Of a stretch of DNA of 64,000 bases, positions 32,407-42,258 are shown piece after piece (position 1 is the stretch's first letter; every line of letters starts with the position of its first letter). The position numbers were made by a program, and so were the translations under genes. Origin of the DNA: JAAYBF01 sp963715445 (GTDB lineage Bacteria; Actinomycetota; Thermoleophilia; Solirubrobacterales; Thermoleophilaceae); assembly GCA_963715445.1 (NCBI GenBank), contig OY970240.1, forward strand, positions 310,001 to 374,000, in the 5' to 3' direction. The notes under the pieces are model-generated. The model was not told the DNA's origin and searched no databases. It worked only from the letters and a program-made list of their open reading frames with translations.

Positions 32407-33504
32407 CTAGTCGAGCACGAAGTAGTCACGGTGCACCGCCTCCTCGGCGGCCCGCGGAATCGCCTCCTGGACGGCGTCGGACTTGAGGCCCTTGATTCGC
32501 CTCAGCTCCGTCGCCGAGTAGTTCACTATGCCCTTCCCGATCGGGCGGCCGCCATCGGCCGCCCTCACCTCGACCGCGTCGCCGGCGCTGAACTCGCCCG
32601 CCACGTCGACGATCCCCACCGGCAGCAGGCTGGTGCCACGCTCGCGCAGCGCGCGCTCGGCCCCCGCGTCCACCGTCAGCGAGCCGTGGGTCGGCTTGGC
32701 GTACTTGAGCCAGAGCTTGAAGCTCGACACGCGGCCCTGCTGGGGGTGGAAGCGCGTCCCGGTGGACTCGCCCGCCAGCGCCGCCCGCACCGCGGCGGGA
32801 TCGGTTCCGGCCGTGATCGTCGCGCCGATCCCCGCCGCTGTCGCCATCTCTGCCGCCACGACCTTCGAGCGCATGCCGCCGGAGCCGAGCGGAGAGGCCG
32901 AGAAGCCGATCTCGAGCCGCTCGAGCTCTTCGAAGTCGTGCACGTCGGCGACCGGCTCGGCGGAGGGATCGCGGCTCGGGTCCGCCGTGTAGAGGCCGTG
33001 GGTGTCGGTGAGCAGCACGAGCCGGCTCGCGTCGAGCAGGATCGCGACCTGGGCGGCCAGGAAGTCGTTGTCCCCGAAGGAGATCTCGTCGGTCGTGGTG
33101 GTGTCGTTCTCGTTGATCACCGGCACGACGCCCCAGTCGAGCAGCTTGCGCAGCGTGTGCCGCGCGTTGAGGTAGTGGGTCCGCGCCGACATGTCGAAGA
33201 AGGTCAGCAGCACCTGGGCGGTGGGCACCTCGCGCGCCGCCAGCAGCTCGTCGTAGGCGCGGTAGAGCTTGCCCTGGCCGACCGCCGAGGCCGCCTGGAG
33301 CTCCTCCATCGCAGCCGGGCGCGCCGGAAGGCCCATCAGCCGCATCCCGCGCGCGATCGCGCCCGAGGTGACGAGCACCACCTCGTCGCCCGCCGCACGC
33401 CGTTCGGCGACCGCATCGCAGATCGGGGCGAGCACGTCCGCGCGAACCTCGCCGGAGGGGTCCGCGACGATGCTGGAGCCGAGCTTTACGACGACGCAAG
33501 CCAT
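32407..33504 (-). CDS. proB: Glutamate 5-kinase ProB
   Basis: ProB phosphorylates glutamate, the first and feedback-controlled step of proline synthesis. The 365 residues begin MACVVVKLGSSIVADPSG, with an amino-acid kinase domain (TSGAIARGM, INENDTTTTDE, GSGGMRSKVVAA) to about 250 and a PUA domain after it (DAVEVRAADGGRPIGKGIVN). The ATG at 33504 is chosen because 31 more residues upstream are non-conserved. TATCCT ends 9 bases before it, so it may be leaderless. Upstream is obgE's end, 37 bases away, the common obg-proB-proA order. Confidence 0.96.
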   Translation of the reverse strand: MACVVVKLGSSIVADPSGEVRADVLAPICDAVAERRAAGDEVVLVTSGAIARGMRLMGLPARPAAMEELQAASAVGQGKLYRAYDELLAAREVPTAQVLLTFFDMSARTHYLNARHTLRKLLDWGVVPVINENDTTTTDEISFGDNDFLAAQVAILLDASRLVLLTDTHGLYTADPSRDPSAEPVADVHDFEELERLEIGFSASPLGSGGMRSKVVAAEMATAAGIGATITAGTDPAAVRAALAGESTGTRFHPQQGRVSSFKLWLKYAKPTHGSLTVDAGAERALRERGTSLLPVGIVDVAGEFSAGDAVEVRAADGGRPIGKGIVNYSATELRRIKGLKSDAVQEAIPRAAEEAVHRDYFVLD

Positions 33505-33513
33505 GACGCGAGG

Positions 33514-33519
33514 AGGATA
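33514..33519 (-). promoter_or_regulatory. Possible -10 of proB
   Basis: TATCCT ends 9 bases before the proB ATG. Confidence 0.35.
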
Positions 33520-33541
33520 GGCGCCAGGCCCGTCGGGCCGG

Positions 33542-34840
<1,299 letters not shown>

Positions 34841-34846
34841 CGAGCG

Positions 34847-34852
34847 ATCGTA
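34847..34852 (-). promoter_or_regulatory. -10 box of obgE
   Basis: TACGAT ends 6 bases before the obgE GTG. Confidence 0.4.
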
Positions 34853-34874
34853 GCCCGGCGCGGCCGGGGGGCCG

Positions 34875-35129
34875 CTACTCGGCCGGCTCTACGGAGATGA
34901 AGCGGCCGCGACGCCCGGTGCGGAACTGCACCGTGCCGGCGCGCGAGGCGAAGATCGTGTCGTCCTTGCCGATGCCCACGCCGTCGCCCGGCTTGAAGCG
35001 GGTGCCCCGCTGGCGGACGATGATCTCCCCGCCGGTGACGGTCTGGCCGGCGAAGACCTTCACGCCGAGGCGCTGAGCATTGGAGTCGCGCCCGTTCCGG
35101 CTCGATCCGAGACCCTTCTTATGCGCCAT
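34875..35129 (-). CDS. rpmA: 50S ribosomal protein L27
   Basis: L27 reaches toward the peptidyl-transferase centre. The 84 residues begin MAHKKGLGSSRNGRDSNAQR, without a cleavable N-terminal extension, and end FISVEPAE. The ATG lies 11 bases inside the rplU coding sequence, so it is translated by coupling from rplU. Confidence 0.97.
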   Translation of the reverse strand: MAHKKGLGSSRNGRDSNAQRLGVKVFAGQTVTGGEIIVRQRGTRFKPGDGVGIGKDDTIFASRAGTVQFRTGRRGRFISVEPAE

Positions 35130-35664
35130 CGCCGTCCTCCTTCTTGGCCGCCGGCTTCTTCGCGGCAGGCTTCTTGGCGGCGGCAGACTTCTTCGCCGCC
35201 GGCTTCGCCTCTGCAGGCTTCTTCGCGGCAGGCTTCTTTGCCGCCGGCTTCTTGGCGGCCGGCGCCTTGGCCTCAGCCGCGGGCTTCTTGGCCGGCGCGT
35301 CGGTGGCGACAGGCTTCTCGTCGGACTTGGCTGCCGCGGGCTTGCGGCTCATCAGCTTGATGTCGCCGATCTGAATCCGGGTCAGCTCCGAGCGATGGCC
35401 GTAGCGGCGCTTGTATCCGCGCTTGGGCTTGAACTTGAGGCCGTGGATCTTCGGGCCGCGCTCGTGGCCCGCGACGACTGCCTCCACCTTCACCTTGCCG
35501 AGATCGTCACCGCTGAAGACAGGCTCGTCCTTGCCGTCGCCTTTGAACAGCAGGGGCTGGAGCGCCACCTTGGCGCCCTCCTGCTCGGGCATGCGATCCA
35601 CGAGGAGCGAGTCACCTTGCTCCACGCGGTATTGCTTGCCGCCTACTTTGACGATCGCGTACAT
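35119..35664 (-). CDS. rplU: 50S ribosomal protein L21 with long Lys/Ala/Pro tail
   Basis: L21 binds 23S rRNA domain IV/V. Residues 1-105 (MYAIVKVGGKQYRVEQGD to IQIGDIKLM) are the full ordinary protein. Residues 106-181 form a low-complexity, strongly basic tail with six KKPA repeats, ending in EDGDGA. Ordinary L21 is about 103 residues, so the tail nearly doubles it and resembles mycobacterial HupB or histone H1 tails. The ATG at 35664 is preceded by a terminator-like hairpin (35676-35695) and has no Shine-Dalgarno sequence. The 3' end overlaps rpmA. Confidence 0.96.
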   Translation of the reverse strand: MYAIVKVGGKQYRVEQGDSLLVDRMPEQEGAKVALQPLLFKGDGKDEPVFSGDDLGKVKVEAVVAGHERGPKIHGLKFKPKRGYKRRYGHRSELTRIQIGDIKLMSRKPAAAKSDEKPVATDAPAKKPAAEAKAPAAKKPAAKKPAAKKPAEAKPAAKKSAAAKKPAAKKPAAKKEDGDGA

Positions 35665-35675
35665 GACAGAAAAGT

Positions 35676-35695
35676 GGCGCCCCATCGGGGGCGCC
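35676..35695 (-). promoter_or_regulatory. Terminator-like leader hairpin before rplU
   Basis: GGCGCCCC-CGAT-GGGGCGCC on the minus strand, followed by ACTTTTCT and then the rplU ATG 11 bases after the stem. A TACACT -10 box just upstream would place the transcript 5' end at the foot of this hairpin. It could be a terminator for the rng transcript, an attenuator, or a 5' stabiliser. Confidence 0.45.
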
Positions 35696-35703
35696 GGACG
35701 GAG

Positions 35704-35709
35704 AGTGTA
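35704..35709 (-). promoter_or_regulatory. -10 box of rplU-rpmA
   Basis: GC-TACACT-C, the same core as at rpsT, mreB and the zinc-ribbon gene. The predicted start is near 35697, giving a leader of about 33 bases that is mostly hairpin. Confidence 0.45.
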
Positions 35710-35748
35710 GCGCCTGAGGATCGATCCGCCCCGGCGCCTCCCTCCCGG

Positions 35749-37683
35749 CTATTCGGCAGTGGCCTCCTCTGCCGCCTCAGGCTTCTTGCGCCGACCGCGA
35801 CCGCCGCGCCGGCCGCGACGCCGGGGCTTCGTCGGGTCGTCCTCCTCCGGCTTGGAGGAGGCGCTGCCGGGGGGCGCGGCGTCGGTCACCTCAGCACCCT
35901 CCACGAGCGAGGCCGAGGCCGCCGAGCGGGCCACCGTCTCGATCCGCACGAGCGTCTTCTTGCCGATCAGCTTGCCCGCGCCCTCCACGGAGACGACGTA
36001 GCCGTCGAGCTTGGCGACGGCATCGTCCTCGTTGTACATGTGCGGCTCCTCGATCGTGACGAGCACCTCCTCGCCCTCGCGGAAAGGCAGTGCCCGGTCC
36101 TCGACCTCGACCTGCGAGCCCTCCATCGACACCGCGAAGTGATCGATCGGCAGCGCCTCCGAGCCCTCGAAGTGGAAGTGCTTGCCGCTCTCCTTCTCGA
36201 TCTGGAGCAGCGGCCGCCCGGGCCCGCCCGCGAGCAGCGCGGCCACGCGCGGATGCAGCTGGATCAGGAAGGCCTCCGTGCCCGGCCGCTCGGTCGCCAG
36301 CTCGCGCAGGCGGCGCTCCGCGTCGATCGCCACCGTCTCCTCGGAGAGGACGACGCCCTCGCCGTCACAGGTCGGGCATGTCTTGGTGAGGATCTCGCGC
36401 ACGCCCTCGGTGACGTTCTGCCGTGTCATCTCGACCAGCCCGAGCGGCGAGATCTCGACGACGTAGGTCTTCGTCCGATCCTCGTCGAGCGCTTTCCGGA
36501 GCGTCTTGAGCACGGCCTCGCGATTGCGCGAGCGGGCCATGTCGATGAAGTCGATGACGATGATCCCGCCGATGTCGCGCAGCCGCAGCTGGCGCACCAC
36601 CTCGTCCGCCGCCTCGAGGTTCGTCTTGGTGATCGTGTCCTCGAGGCGGGCTCCCTTGCCGCGCCCCACGAACGAGCCGGAGTTGACGTCGATGACCGTC
36701 AGCGCCTCGGCGTAGTCGATGATCAGGTAGCCGCCGGAGGGCAGGTCGACGCGCCGGTGCAGCGTCGACTGGATCGCGGCGTCGATCCCGTATCGCTCGA
36801 AGAGCGGCACCTTCTCGTCGCGGTAGAGCGACAGGCGCGGCAGCAGCTCGGGCGCGGTCCGCGTGAAGAAGGACTCGAGCCGGTGGTGCTGCTGCTCGTC
36901 ATCGACGATCGCGCAGTCGAACTGCGTCGAGAAGATGTCGCGGACGACGCGCACCGAGAGGTCGGCCTCCTGGAAGACCATCGCCGGGGCAGGGGTCTCC
37001 TCGCCGCGCTTCTGCAGCACGTCGTGGAGCTTGTGCAGGTACTTGATCTCGTGCTCGAAGTCCGCCCGCTTGGCTCCCTGGGCGGCGGTGCGAATGATCG
37101 CCCCGCCCTCTCCGAGGTCGAGGTCCTTGGTCTGCTTGCGCAGCCGGGTGCGCTCCTTGTCGTCGAGGCGGCGCGAGACGCCGATGCCCTCTCCCTGGGG
37201 AACGTAGACGAGGTAGCGCCCGGCGATCGAGAGCTGCATCGAGAGGCGCGGGCCCTTGGTCTTCAACGGGTCCTTGATCGCCTGGACGAGGATCTCCTGA
37301 CCGGGCTTGAGCAGCTCGGAGATGCGCTGGCCCTTGCCGCCGCTGCGTCCCCTGCGCGCAACCTCCACGCCCGGGATCACCACGTCGTCGGCGTGCAGGA
37401 AGCCGTTCTTGCCCAGTCCGATGTCGACGAAGGCGGCCTCCAGGCCGGGCAGGACGTTGTCGACCTTGCCCTTGTAGACGTTGCCGACGATCGAGCGCGA
37501 TCCGCGCCGCTCGACGTAGAGCTCGCCTACGCGCCAATCGCCCTTGCGGCCACGGCTCTGCGAGCCCCCGCCCTTGTCGGCGCTCTCCTTGGCCCCCGCC
37601 TCAGCGGGGAGCGCGTCCTCCGATTCCAGGATGGCAACTCTGGTTTCGCCACGGTCGGCCGTGACGAGTACTTGCTTTTTCAA
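35749..37683 (-). CDS. rng: Ribonuclease E/G
   Basis: A 644-residue endoribonuclease for rRNA and mRNA processing. It has an S1 domain (about 55-145: GNVYKGKVDNVLPGLEAAFV), the catalytic DNase I-like core (VIDVNSGSFVGRG, GIIVIDFIDMA), the zinc link CPTCDGEG near 450, and a C-terminal basic/Arg-rich region after a TRAM-like stretch (EEVLVTIEEPHMYNEDDAVA). There is no long degradosome scaffold. The start is a TTG (37683) with AGAGGA just upstream. It directly follows rodA and precedes rplU, matching the mre-maf-rng clustering known in bacteria. Confidence 0.95.
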   Translation of the reverse strand: MKKQVLVTADRGETRVAILESEDALPAEAGAKESADKGGGSQSRGRKGDWRVGELYVERRGSRSIVGNVYKGKVDNVLPGLEAAFVDIGLGKNGFLHADDVVIPGVEVARRGRSGGKGQRISELLKPGQEILVQAIKDPLKTKGPRLSMQLSIAGRYLVYVPQGEGIGVSRRLDDKERTRLRKQTKDLDLGEGGAIIRTAAQGAKRADFEHEIKYLHKLHDVLQKRGEETPAPAMVFQEADLSVRVVRDIFSTQFDCAIVDDEQQHHRLESFFTRTAPELLPRLSLYRDEKVPLFERYGIDAAIQSTLHRRVDLPSGGYLIIDYAEALTVIDVNSGSFVGRGKGARLEDTITKTNLEAADEVVRQLRLRDIGGIIVIDFIDMARSRNREAVLKTLRKALDEDRTKTYVVEISPLGLVEMTRQNVTEGVREILTKTCPTCDGEGVVLSEETVAIDAERRLRELATERPGTEAFLIQLHPRVAALLAGGPGRPLLQIEKESGKHFHFEGSEALPIDHFAVSMEGSQVEVEDRALPFREGEEVLVTIEEPHMYNEDDAVAKLDGYVVSVEGAGKLIGKKTLVRIETVARSAASASLVEGAEVTDAAPPGSASSKPEEDDPTKPRRRGRRGGRGRRKKPEAAEEATAE

Positions 37684-37692
37684 GAGGTCCTC

Positions 37693-38895
37693 TCATATTG
37701 CTAGGTCTCGGCCCTTCGCGAACGCCGTCTCGCGCGCTTGCGCGTGGACGCTCTGCAGAAGGCCGAGAGCGATGAAGGTGACTAGGACCGACGAGCCGCC
37801 GTAACTCATGAGTGGCAGCGTGACGCCGGTGATGGGCATGATCCCAATGGTCATGCCTACGTTTACGAATATCTGGTGCATCAGCATGGCGACGATCCCG
37901 CCTGCGATCAGTGTCCCGTAGAGGTTCTTCGACATGGTCAGAATGCGCAGGCAACGCCAGATCAGCAGGGCGAAGAGGGACAGCACCAATGCCGCCCCCA
38001 TGAAGCCGAATTCTTCGCCGACTACCGAGAAGATGAAGTCCGTGTGATGCTCTGGCAGGAAGTTCAGCTTAGTCTGAGTAGCGTCCTCGCCGCGTCCCGT
38101 CTTCCCACCGGCCCCGATCGCGACCTGTGACTGGAGCTGCTGGTACCCCAGCTCGTAGCTCTCGTCGCTCGCGTCCTTGGGCGGGTTGACGAAGGATGTC
38201 AGGCGGTCCATCTGGTACGGCTTGAGCACCTCCACGCCCACCGCCGGGGCCACCACCAACACGGTCAGCACGGCGGTCACGGCGAGCGCCGCCAGCGCGG
38301 CGAAGTGGGTCCACTGCGTTCCCGCCACGAACAGCGTCGCCAGCGCGATGCTGATGTAGACGAGCCCGGTGCCGAGGTCCGGCTGGGCGATCACGAGCAT
38401 CGCCGGGACCAGCCCGAGCAGCATCATCACGCTCGTCGTCTCCACCCTCCCCAACGCCCGCATGCGGTCCACCATGAAGGCGGACAGGGCGAGGATCAGC
38501 AGCACCTTTCCGAGCTCCGAGGTCTGCAGCTGGAAGAACGGCAGCTCGATCGCCCGCGTCGAGCCGCGCGCCGTGGCGCCGAACGCGTAGACGACGAGGA
38601 TCAACGCGATCAGGAGGCCGTACACGCCCGCCTTCCACTCGCGCATGCGCGAATAGTCGAAGCGGGCGATCAGCAGCATCAGGAAGAGCCCGACGCCGCA
38701 GTAGGCCAGCTGGCGGTAGACGTAGTAGTTGGGGCTGCCCGGGAAGTCGTCCTGGGTCGCCGTCGCGAGCGTGTAGATCGAGCAGGCCACGAGGCCCAGC
38801 ACCGCTGCCAGCAGCAGCACGTCGATCCGCACGAAGCGCGGCGCGGCCGCGTCCCGGAAGCCCCGGACGGTCGTGCCGAAGGGAGTCGCCTGCAT
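37693..38895 (-). CDS. rodA: Peptidoglycan glycosyltransferase RodA
   Basis: RodA is the SEDS-family glycan polymerase of side-wall growth. The 400 residues have about ten membrane helices; the conserved segments are ARGSTRAIELPFFQLQTSEL near 110-130 (with catalytic-site context), QPDLGTGLVYISIALATLF near 173 and GEEFGFMGAALVL near 290. Its partner PBP2 (mrdA) is 20 bases upstream. A TAGGGT ends 9 bases before the ATG. Confidence 0.95.
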   Translation of the reverse strand: MQATPFGTTVRGFRDAAAPRFVRIDVLLLAAVLGLVACSIYTLATATQDDFPGSPNYYVYRQLAYCGVGLFLMLLIARFDYSRMREWKAGVYGLLIALILVVYAFGATARGSTRAIELPFFQLQTSELGKVLLILALSAFMVDRMRALGRVETTSVMMLLGLVPAMLVIAQPDLGTGLVYISIALATLFVAGTQWTHFAALAALAVTAVLTVLVVAPAVGVEVLKPYQMDRLTSFVNPPKDASDESYELGYQQLQSQVAIGAGGKTGRGEDATQTKLNFLPEHHTDFIFSVVGEEFGFMGAALVLSLFALLIWRCLRILTMSKNLYGTLIAGGIVAMLMHQIFVNVGMTIGIMPITGVTLPLMSYGGSSVLVTFIALGLLQSVHAQARETAFAKGRDLAI

Positions 38896-38904
38896 CAGTA
38901 GCTC

Positions 38905-38910
38905 ACCCTA
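38905..38910 (-). promoter_or_regulatory. Possible -10 before rodA
   Basis: TAGGGT ends 9 bases before the rodA ATG, inside an apparent operon, so its use is uncertain. Confidence 0.2.
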
Positions 38911-38915
38911 CTCGC

Positions 38916-40763
38916 CTAGTCGGGCGCGGTTCCGCTCGGGACGGCGCCGCCGTCCTTGACGTCGAAGAGCGCCGCGAGGATCTTGCGGGCGGCGGGCGCG
39001 GCCGTCTCCGCCCCGAAGCCTCCGGCCTCGAAGGTGGTGATGACCACGTACTTCGGGTTCGGATAGGGGGCGAGCGCCGCGTACCAGGACTGGTCGGGGT
39101 AGTTCCCCTTCTCCGCGGTGCCCGTCTTGCCGGCGATGTCGATCGGGAAGCCCTCGAAGACCGACGTGGAGGTGCCGCCCGGCTCGCTCGCGGCGGCGCG
39201 CAGCCCGTCGAGAACCGCCTGGCGATTCGCGGGATCGACCTCGACGCGCCGCGAAGGCGCCGCCTGCAGCTCCTGGATCGGACGGCTCGAGGAGTCCTCG
39301 ACGCGCTGGCCGAGGCGTGGGCGCACGACGCGCCCGTCCGGATTGGCCAGCGCCGCGTAGGCGACGGCGAGCTGGAGCGGGTCGGCGAGCAGGTCGCCCT
39401 GCCCGACGGAGAGGTTGATGTTGTCGCCGACCGCCCAGGGCCGGTCCGTGAGTCCCTGCTTCATCCAGGACCTGCGCCACTTGGGCGTCGGCACGCGCCC
39501 GGGCTGCTCTCCCGGAAGGTCGATGCCGGTGAGGCGCCCCATGCCGAGCTTGCGCGCCCACTCCTGGATCAGCAGGCCGTTGCCGGCGCTGTTGGCCTCC
39601 AAGCCGAGCCTGTAGAAGTAGACGTCGCTAGACACGGACAGCGCCTGCCGCAGCGAGATCGTGCCGTTGACGGCGTCGCCCGCGTTGGCGAACCGCGTCC
39701 CGCCGACCTCGATGAAGCCCGGGTCGTAGACCGGCTCGTCCGCTGTCACGAGCCCGCCCTCGAGGCCGGCCAGCGCGGTGACCAGCTTGAAGGTGGAGCC
39801 GGTGGGGTAGCCGGCCCCCGTCGCGCGGTTGAGGAGAGGCTTCCCGTCGTCGCCCGCCAAGCGGTTGTAGTCCCTCCCGTACCTGTTCGGGTCGAAGGTG
39901 GGAGCGCTGCCGAGGCCGAGCACCTCGCCGTTGTGGACGTTCATCACGACGAAGGCCCCCGTGGCGCCGCCGAGCGCCTCCTGCCCGGCCCGCTGGACGT
40001 CGAGGTCGAGCGAGAGGCGCAGCTGGCGGCCCTGCTCGGGCTGCCGCGTGTCGAGCTCGTCGCGCATCACGCCGAGGGCGTCCACGACGATCCTCGTCGC
40101 GCCGTTGCGCCCGCGCAGGAAGCGGTCGTACTGGGCCTCGATCCCCTCCTGGCCGATGCGGTCGCCCAGCACGACGTCGCGATAGCGCTGGCTGTCCAGC
40201 TGCTCCTCGGTCACCTCACCGACATGGCCCACGATGTGCGCGCCGATCGGGCCGTTGGGGTACTCGCGCAGGAAGACGCGCTCGACCGTCACCCCCTTGA
40301 AGTCGTCCTGGTTCTCGAGCAGGTAGGCGACCACGTCGCGCGGGACGTCCTGCTTGACGGTCGCCGCCGAGTAGGAGACGTCGCGCAGCTGCCGCTTCAC
40401 GCTGCGCGCGATCCGCTGCTCGCGCAGGCCGAGCACCCGGGCGAGCCTCCGGTAGAGCGCGCTGCGGGCCTCCGGGGAGTCCGGCAGCCTGTTCGGGGAG
40501 ACCTTGACCGCGAGCCCGGTGCGGTTGCCCACCAGCAGCCGCCCCTCGCGGTCGACGATCTCGCCGCGCGGGGCTCGCACCGTGATCGCGCGCGTGCGGT
40601 TGTCGTTGGCCTCGGCGCGGTAGCTGTCGCCCGAGAGCACCTGCAGGTACCAGAGCCGGAAGAAGATCAGCGCGAAGGCGAGCAGCGCCAGGCCGCCGAG
40701 GATCGCGACGCGCATCGCCAGCTGCGGCGTGAGCGAGGGCCTGCGGTCGGAGTCCAGGTACAT
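38916..40763 (-). CDS. mrdA: Penicillin-binding protein 2 (class B transpeptidase)
   Basis: PBP2 cross-links side-wall peptidoglycan together with RodA. The 615 residues begin at the ATG at 40763 (MYLDSDRRPSLTP), with a membrane helix (about 20-45), a pedestal domain with GEIVDREGRLL, and the transpeptidase domain with SxxK as GSTFK (near 355), SVSSDVYFY (SxN-like region) and KTGTAEKG near 545. A longer reading that enters mreD is rejected. mreD ends five bases upstream. Confidence 0.95.
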   Translation of the reverse strand: MYLDSDRRPSLTPQLAMRVAILGGLALLAFALIFFRLWYLQVLSGDSYRAEANDNRTRAITVRAPRGEIVDREGRLLVGNRTGLAVKVSPNRLPDSPEARSALYRRLARVLGLREQRIARSVKRQLRDVSYSAATVKQDVPRDVVAYLLENQDDFKGVTVERVFLREYPNGPIGAHIVGHVGEVTEEQLDSQRYRDVVLGDRIGQEGIEAQYDRFLRGRNGATRIVVDALGVMRDELDTRQPEQGRQLRLSLDLDVQRAGQEALGGATGAFVVMNVHNGEVLGLGSAPTFDPNRYGRDYNRLAGDDGKPLLNRATGAGYPTGSTFKLVTALAGLEGGLVTADEPVYDPGFIEVGGTRFANAGDAVNGTISLRQALSVSSDVYFYRLGLEANSAGNGLLIQEWARKLGMGRLTGIDLPGEQPGRVPTPKWRRSWMKQGLTDRPWAVGDNINLSVGQGDLLADPLQLAVAYAALANPDGRVVRPRLGQRVEDSSSRPIQELQAAPSRRVEVDPANRQAVLDGLRAAASEPGGTSTSVFEGFPIDIAGKTGTAEKGNYPDQSWYAALAPYPNPKYVVITTFEAGGFGAETAAPAARKILAALFDVKDGGAVPSGTAPD

Positions 40764-40768
40764 GCGGC

Positions 40769-41347
40769 TCAGATCTCCAGTCCGCGCAGGCCGAGCGGGC
40801 CCGCCTCGCGCGGCGGCCGCCGTCGGCGGCGCAGCTCCGTCGGGTCGACCGTCAGGGACGGTCGCAGCACTCGACGGCAGATCGCGAACACCGGCATCGC
40901 GAAGATGGCGCCGAGGATCGTGGTGGCGATCATGTCGCGGAAGATCAGAGGGCTCACGGTAGCGCCGATCTCGAGCATGAACGCGACGGCGGCGAACGCC
41001 AGCACCCATCCGAGCGTGGCGGCGGCGCCGACCGGGATCGGCATCAGGCCGTGGGCGGGGTCGCGCACCTCGCGGTAGCGGCCGACGCCGTACCCGATGG
41101 CGGTCAGGACGAGCGAGGAGATGCCCATCGTCTGGCCGACCAGCAGGTCGAGCAGCAGGCCCGTCCCGAACCCCATGGCGGCTCCAGGGACAGCGCCCCC
41201 GTAGATCGCGACAGCGGCGACGGCGAGCGGCACGAGGTCCAGATGAGCGCCGAACACCCGTCCCGAGCCGAGCCCGGATATCTGAAGGATCACGGCCGTC
41301 AGCGAGATCGCGCCGCAGCGCAGGAAGGTGCCGGGCGAGGTGATCAA
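40769..41347 (-). CDS. mreD: Rod shape-determining protein MreD
   Basis: MreD is a membrane scaffold of the elongasome. About 192 residues with five hydrophobic helices; AILQISGLGSGRVFG-like and GTGLLLDLLVGQTMGISSLV segments fit the family. The start is a TTG at 41347 overlapping the mreC stop as TTGA, which is how the operon is coupled; no better start is available in frame near the N-terminus. A basic, Pro-rich tail ends the protein. Confidence 0.88.
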   Translation of the reverse strand: MITSPGTFLRCGAISLTAVILQISGLGSGRVFGAHLDLVPLAVAAVAIYGGAVPGAAMGFGTGLLLDLLVGQTMGISSLVLTAIGYGVGRYREVRDPAHGLMPIPVGAAATLGWVLAFAAVAFMLEIGATVSPLIFRDMIATTILGAIFAMPVFAICRRVLRPSLTVDPTELRRRRRPPREAGPLGLRGLEI

Positions 41348-42234
41348 GGGATCGTCACCCCAGCCTGCTCGGTGGCCGGCGGCTTGCGCCTCAGGACCTC
41401 GACGATGTCGATCGAGCGCATGTCGGCGGCGGGCTCGATGTGGACGCGCTGGAACTGGTCGAGCTCGTCGGCGTCCACGCGAGTGACCCGTCCGATCGCG
41501 ATCCCGCGGGGAAAGCGCGACGCAGCGCGTGGCGAGGTGAAGCCGCTCGTCGCGACGATCGCGCCCTCGGTGACGTTCGCGTCGCGATCTATGTAGTCGA
41601 GCAGCAGGTCGTCGGGCTTGCCCAGCTGGGGCAGGACGATGCCGTCGGCGCCCTTGGGCATCACCTGCGCCGAGACGGCGCTGGAGCCATCGGTGATGAG
41701 GGTGACCTGCGCGGTGCCGCCGGTGACGCGCGTCACCTTGCCGACCAGCCCACCGGAGGCGATCACGGGCTGGTTCTCGCGCACCCCGTCGCTCGAGCCC
41801 TTGTCGATCGTGATCGACGAGTACCAGACGACCGGCGAGCGGCTGATGACCCGCGCGGTGAGAGGGTCGGTACCGGCCGGGAAGCCGTCGGAGCGGCGGA
41901 CCTCGGCAATCCCGCGCAGCTGGCGGCCGTCGCGCACCGCCGTGGTCGCCTGCGCCAGACGCTTGCGCAGGTCGGCGACCTCCTCCTGAAGGTCTTCGTT
42001 CTCGCCCTTGGCATCGAACGTGTCGCCGAACCATCCGAAGAGGTCCCGAGCCGGCTTGAGCGCACGGCTGGCGCCGGTCTCCAAAGGCGCGAAAGCCTCC
42101 TGGGCGCCCTTCTGGAGCGTGTGGAACACGCCGCCGCCGGACTCGCCGAAGTATGCGGTCAGCATCCCGATCGAGAGCGTCAGGAACACTGCCAGCGCCG
42201 CCCTCCTACGGCGGATCACCTTGCTGTCCAACAT
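41344..42234 (-). CDS. mreC: Rod shape-determining protein MreC
   Basis: MreC links MreB to PBP2 outside the membrane. The 296 residues have one N-terminal membrane helix (about 11-30), a coiled coil (about 75-100: AKGENEDLQEEVADLRKRLA) and two beta-barrel lobes (SPVVWYSSITIDKGSSDGV; VTEGAIVATSG). Positioned between mreB and mreD. Length and layout are standard. Confidence 0.95.
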   Translation of the reverse strand: MLDSKVIRRRRAALAVFLTLSIGMLTAYFGESGGGVFHTLQKGAQEAFAPLETGASRALKPARDLFGWFGDTFDAKGENEDLQEEVADLRKRLAQATTAVRDGRQLRGIAEVRRSDGFPAGTDPLTARVISRSPVVWYSSITIDKGSSDGVRENQPVIASGGLVGKVTRVTGGTAQVTLITDGSSAVSAQVMPKGADGIVLPQLGKPDDLLLDYIDRDANVTEGAIVATSGFTSPRAASRFPRGIAIGRVTRVDADELDQFQRVHIEPAADMRSIDIVEVLRRKPPATEQAGVTIP

Positions 42235-42258
42235 TGTCCGGACTCCTCCGGCGCGCGC

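Noticed and set aside
35120..35345. Repeat DNA in the rplU tail as a tandem-repeat or CRISPR-like array
   Set aside because: It is in-frame coding sequence for KKPA repeats, with irregular unit length.
35080..37704. Plus-strand open frame of about 870 codons
   Set aside because: Antisense of rplU and rng; composition is Leu/Arg/Ala/Val-rich without any domain.
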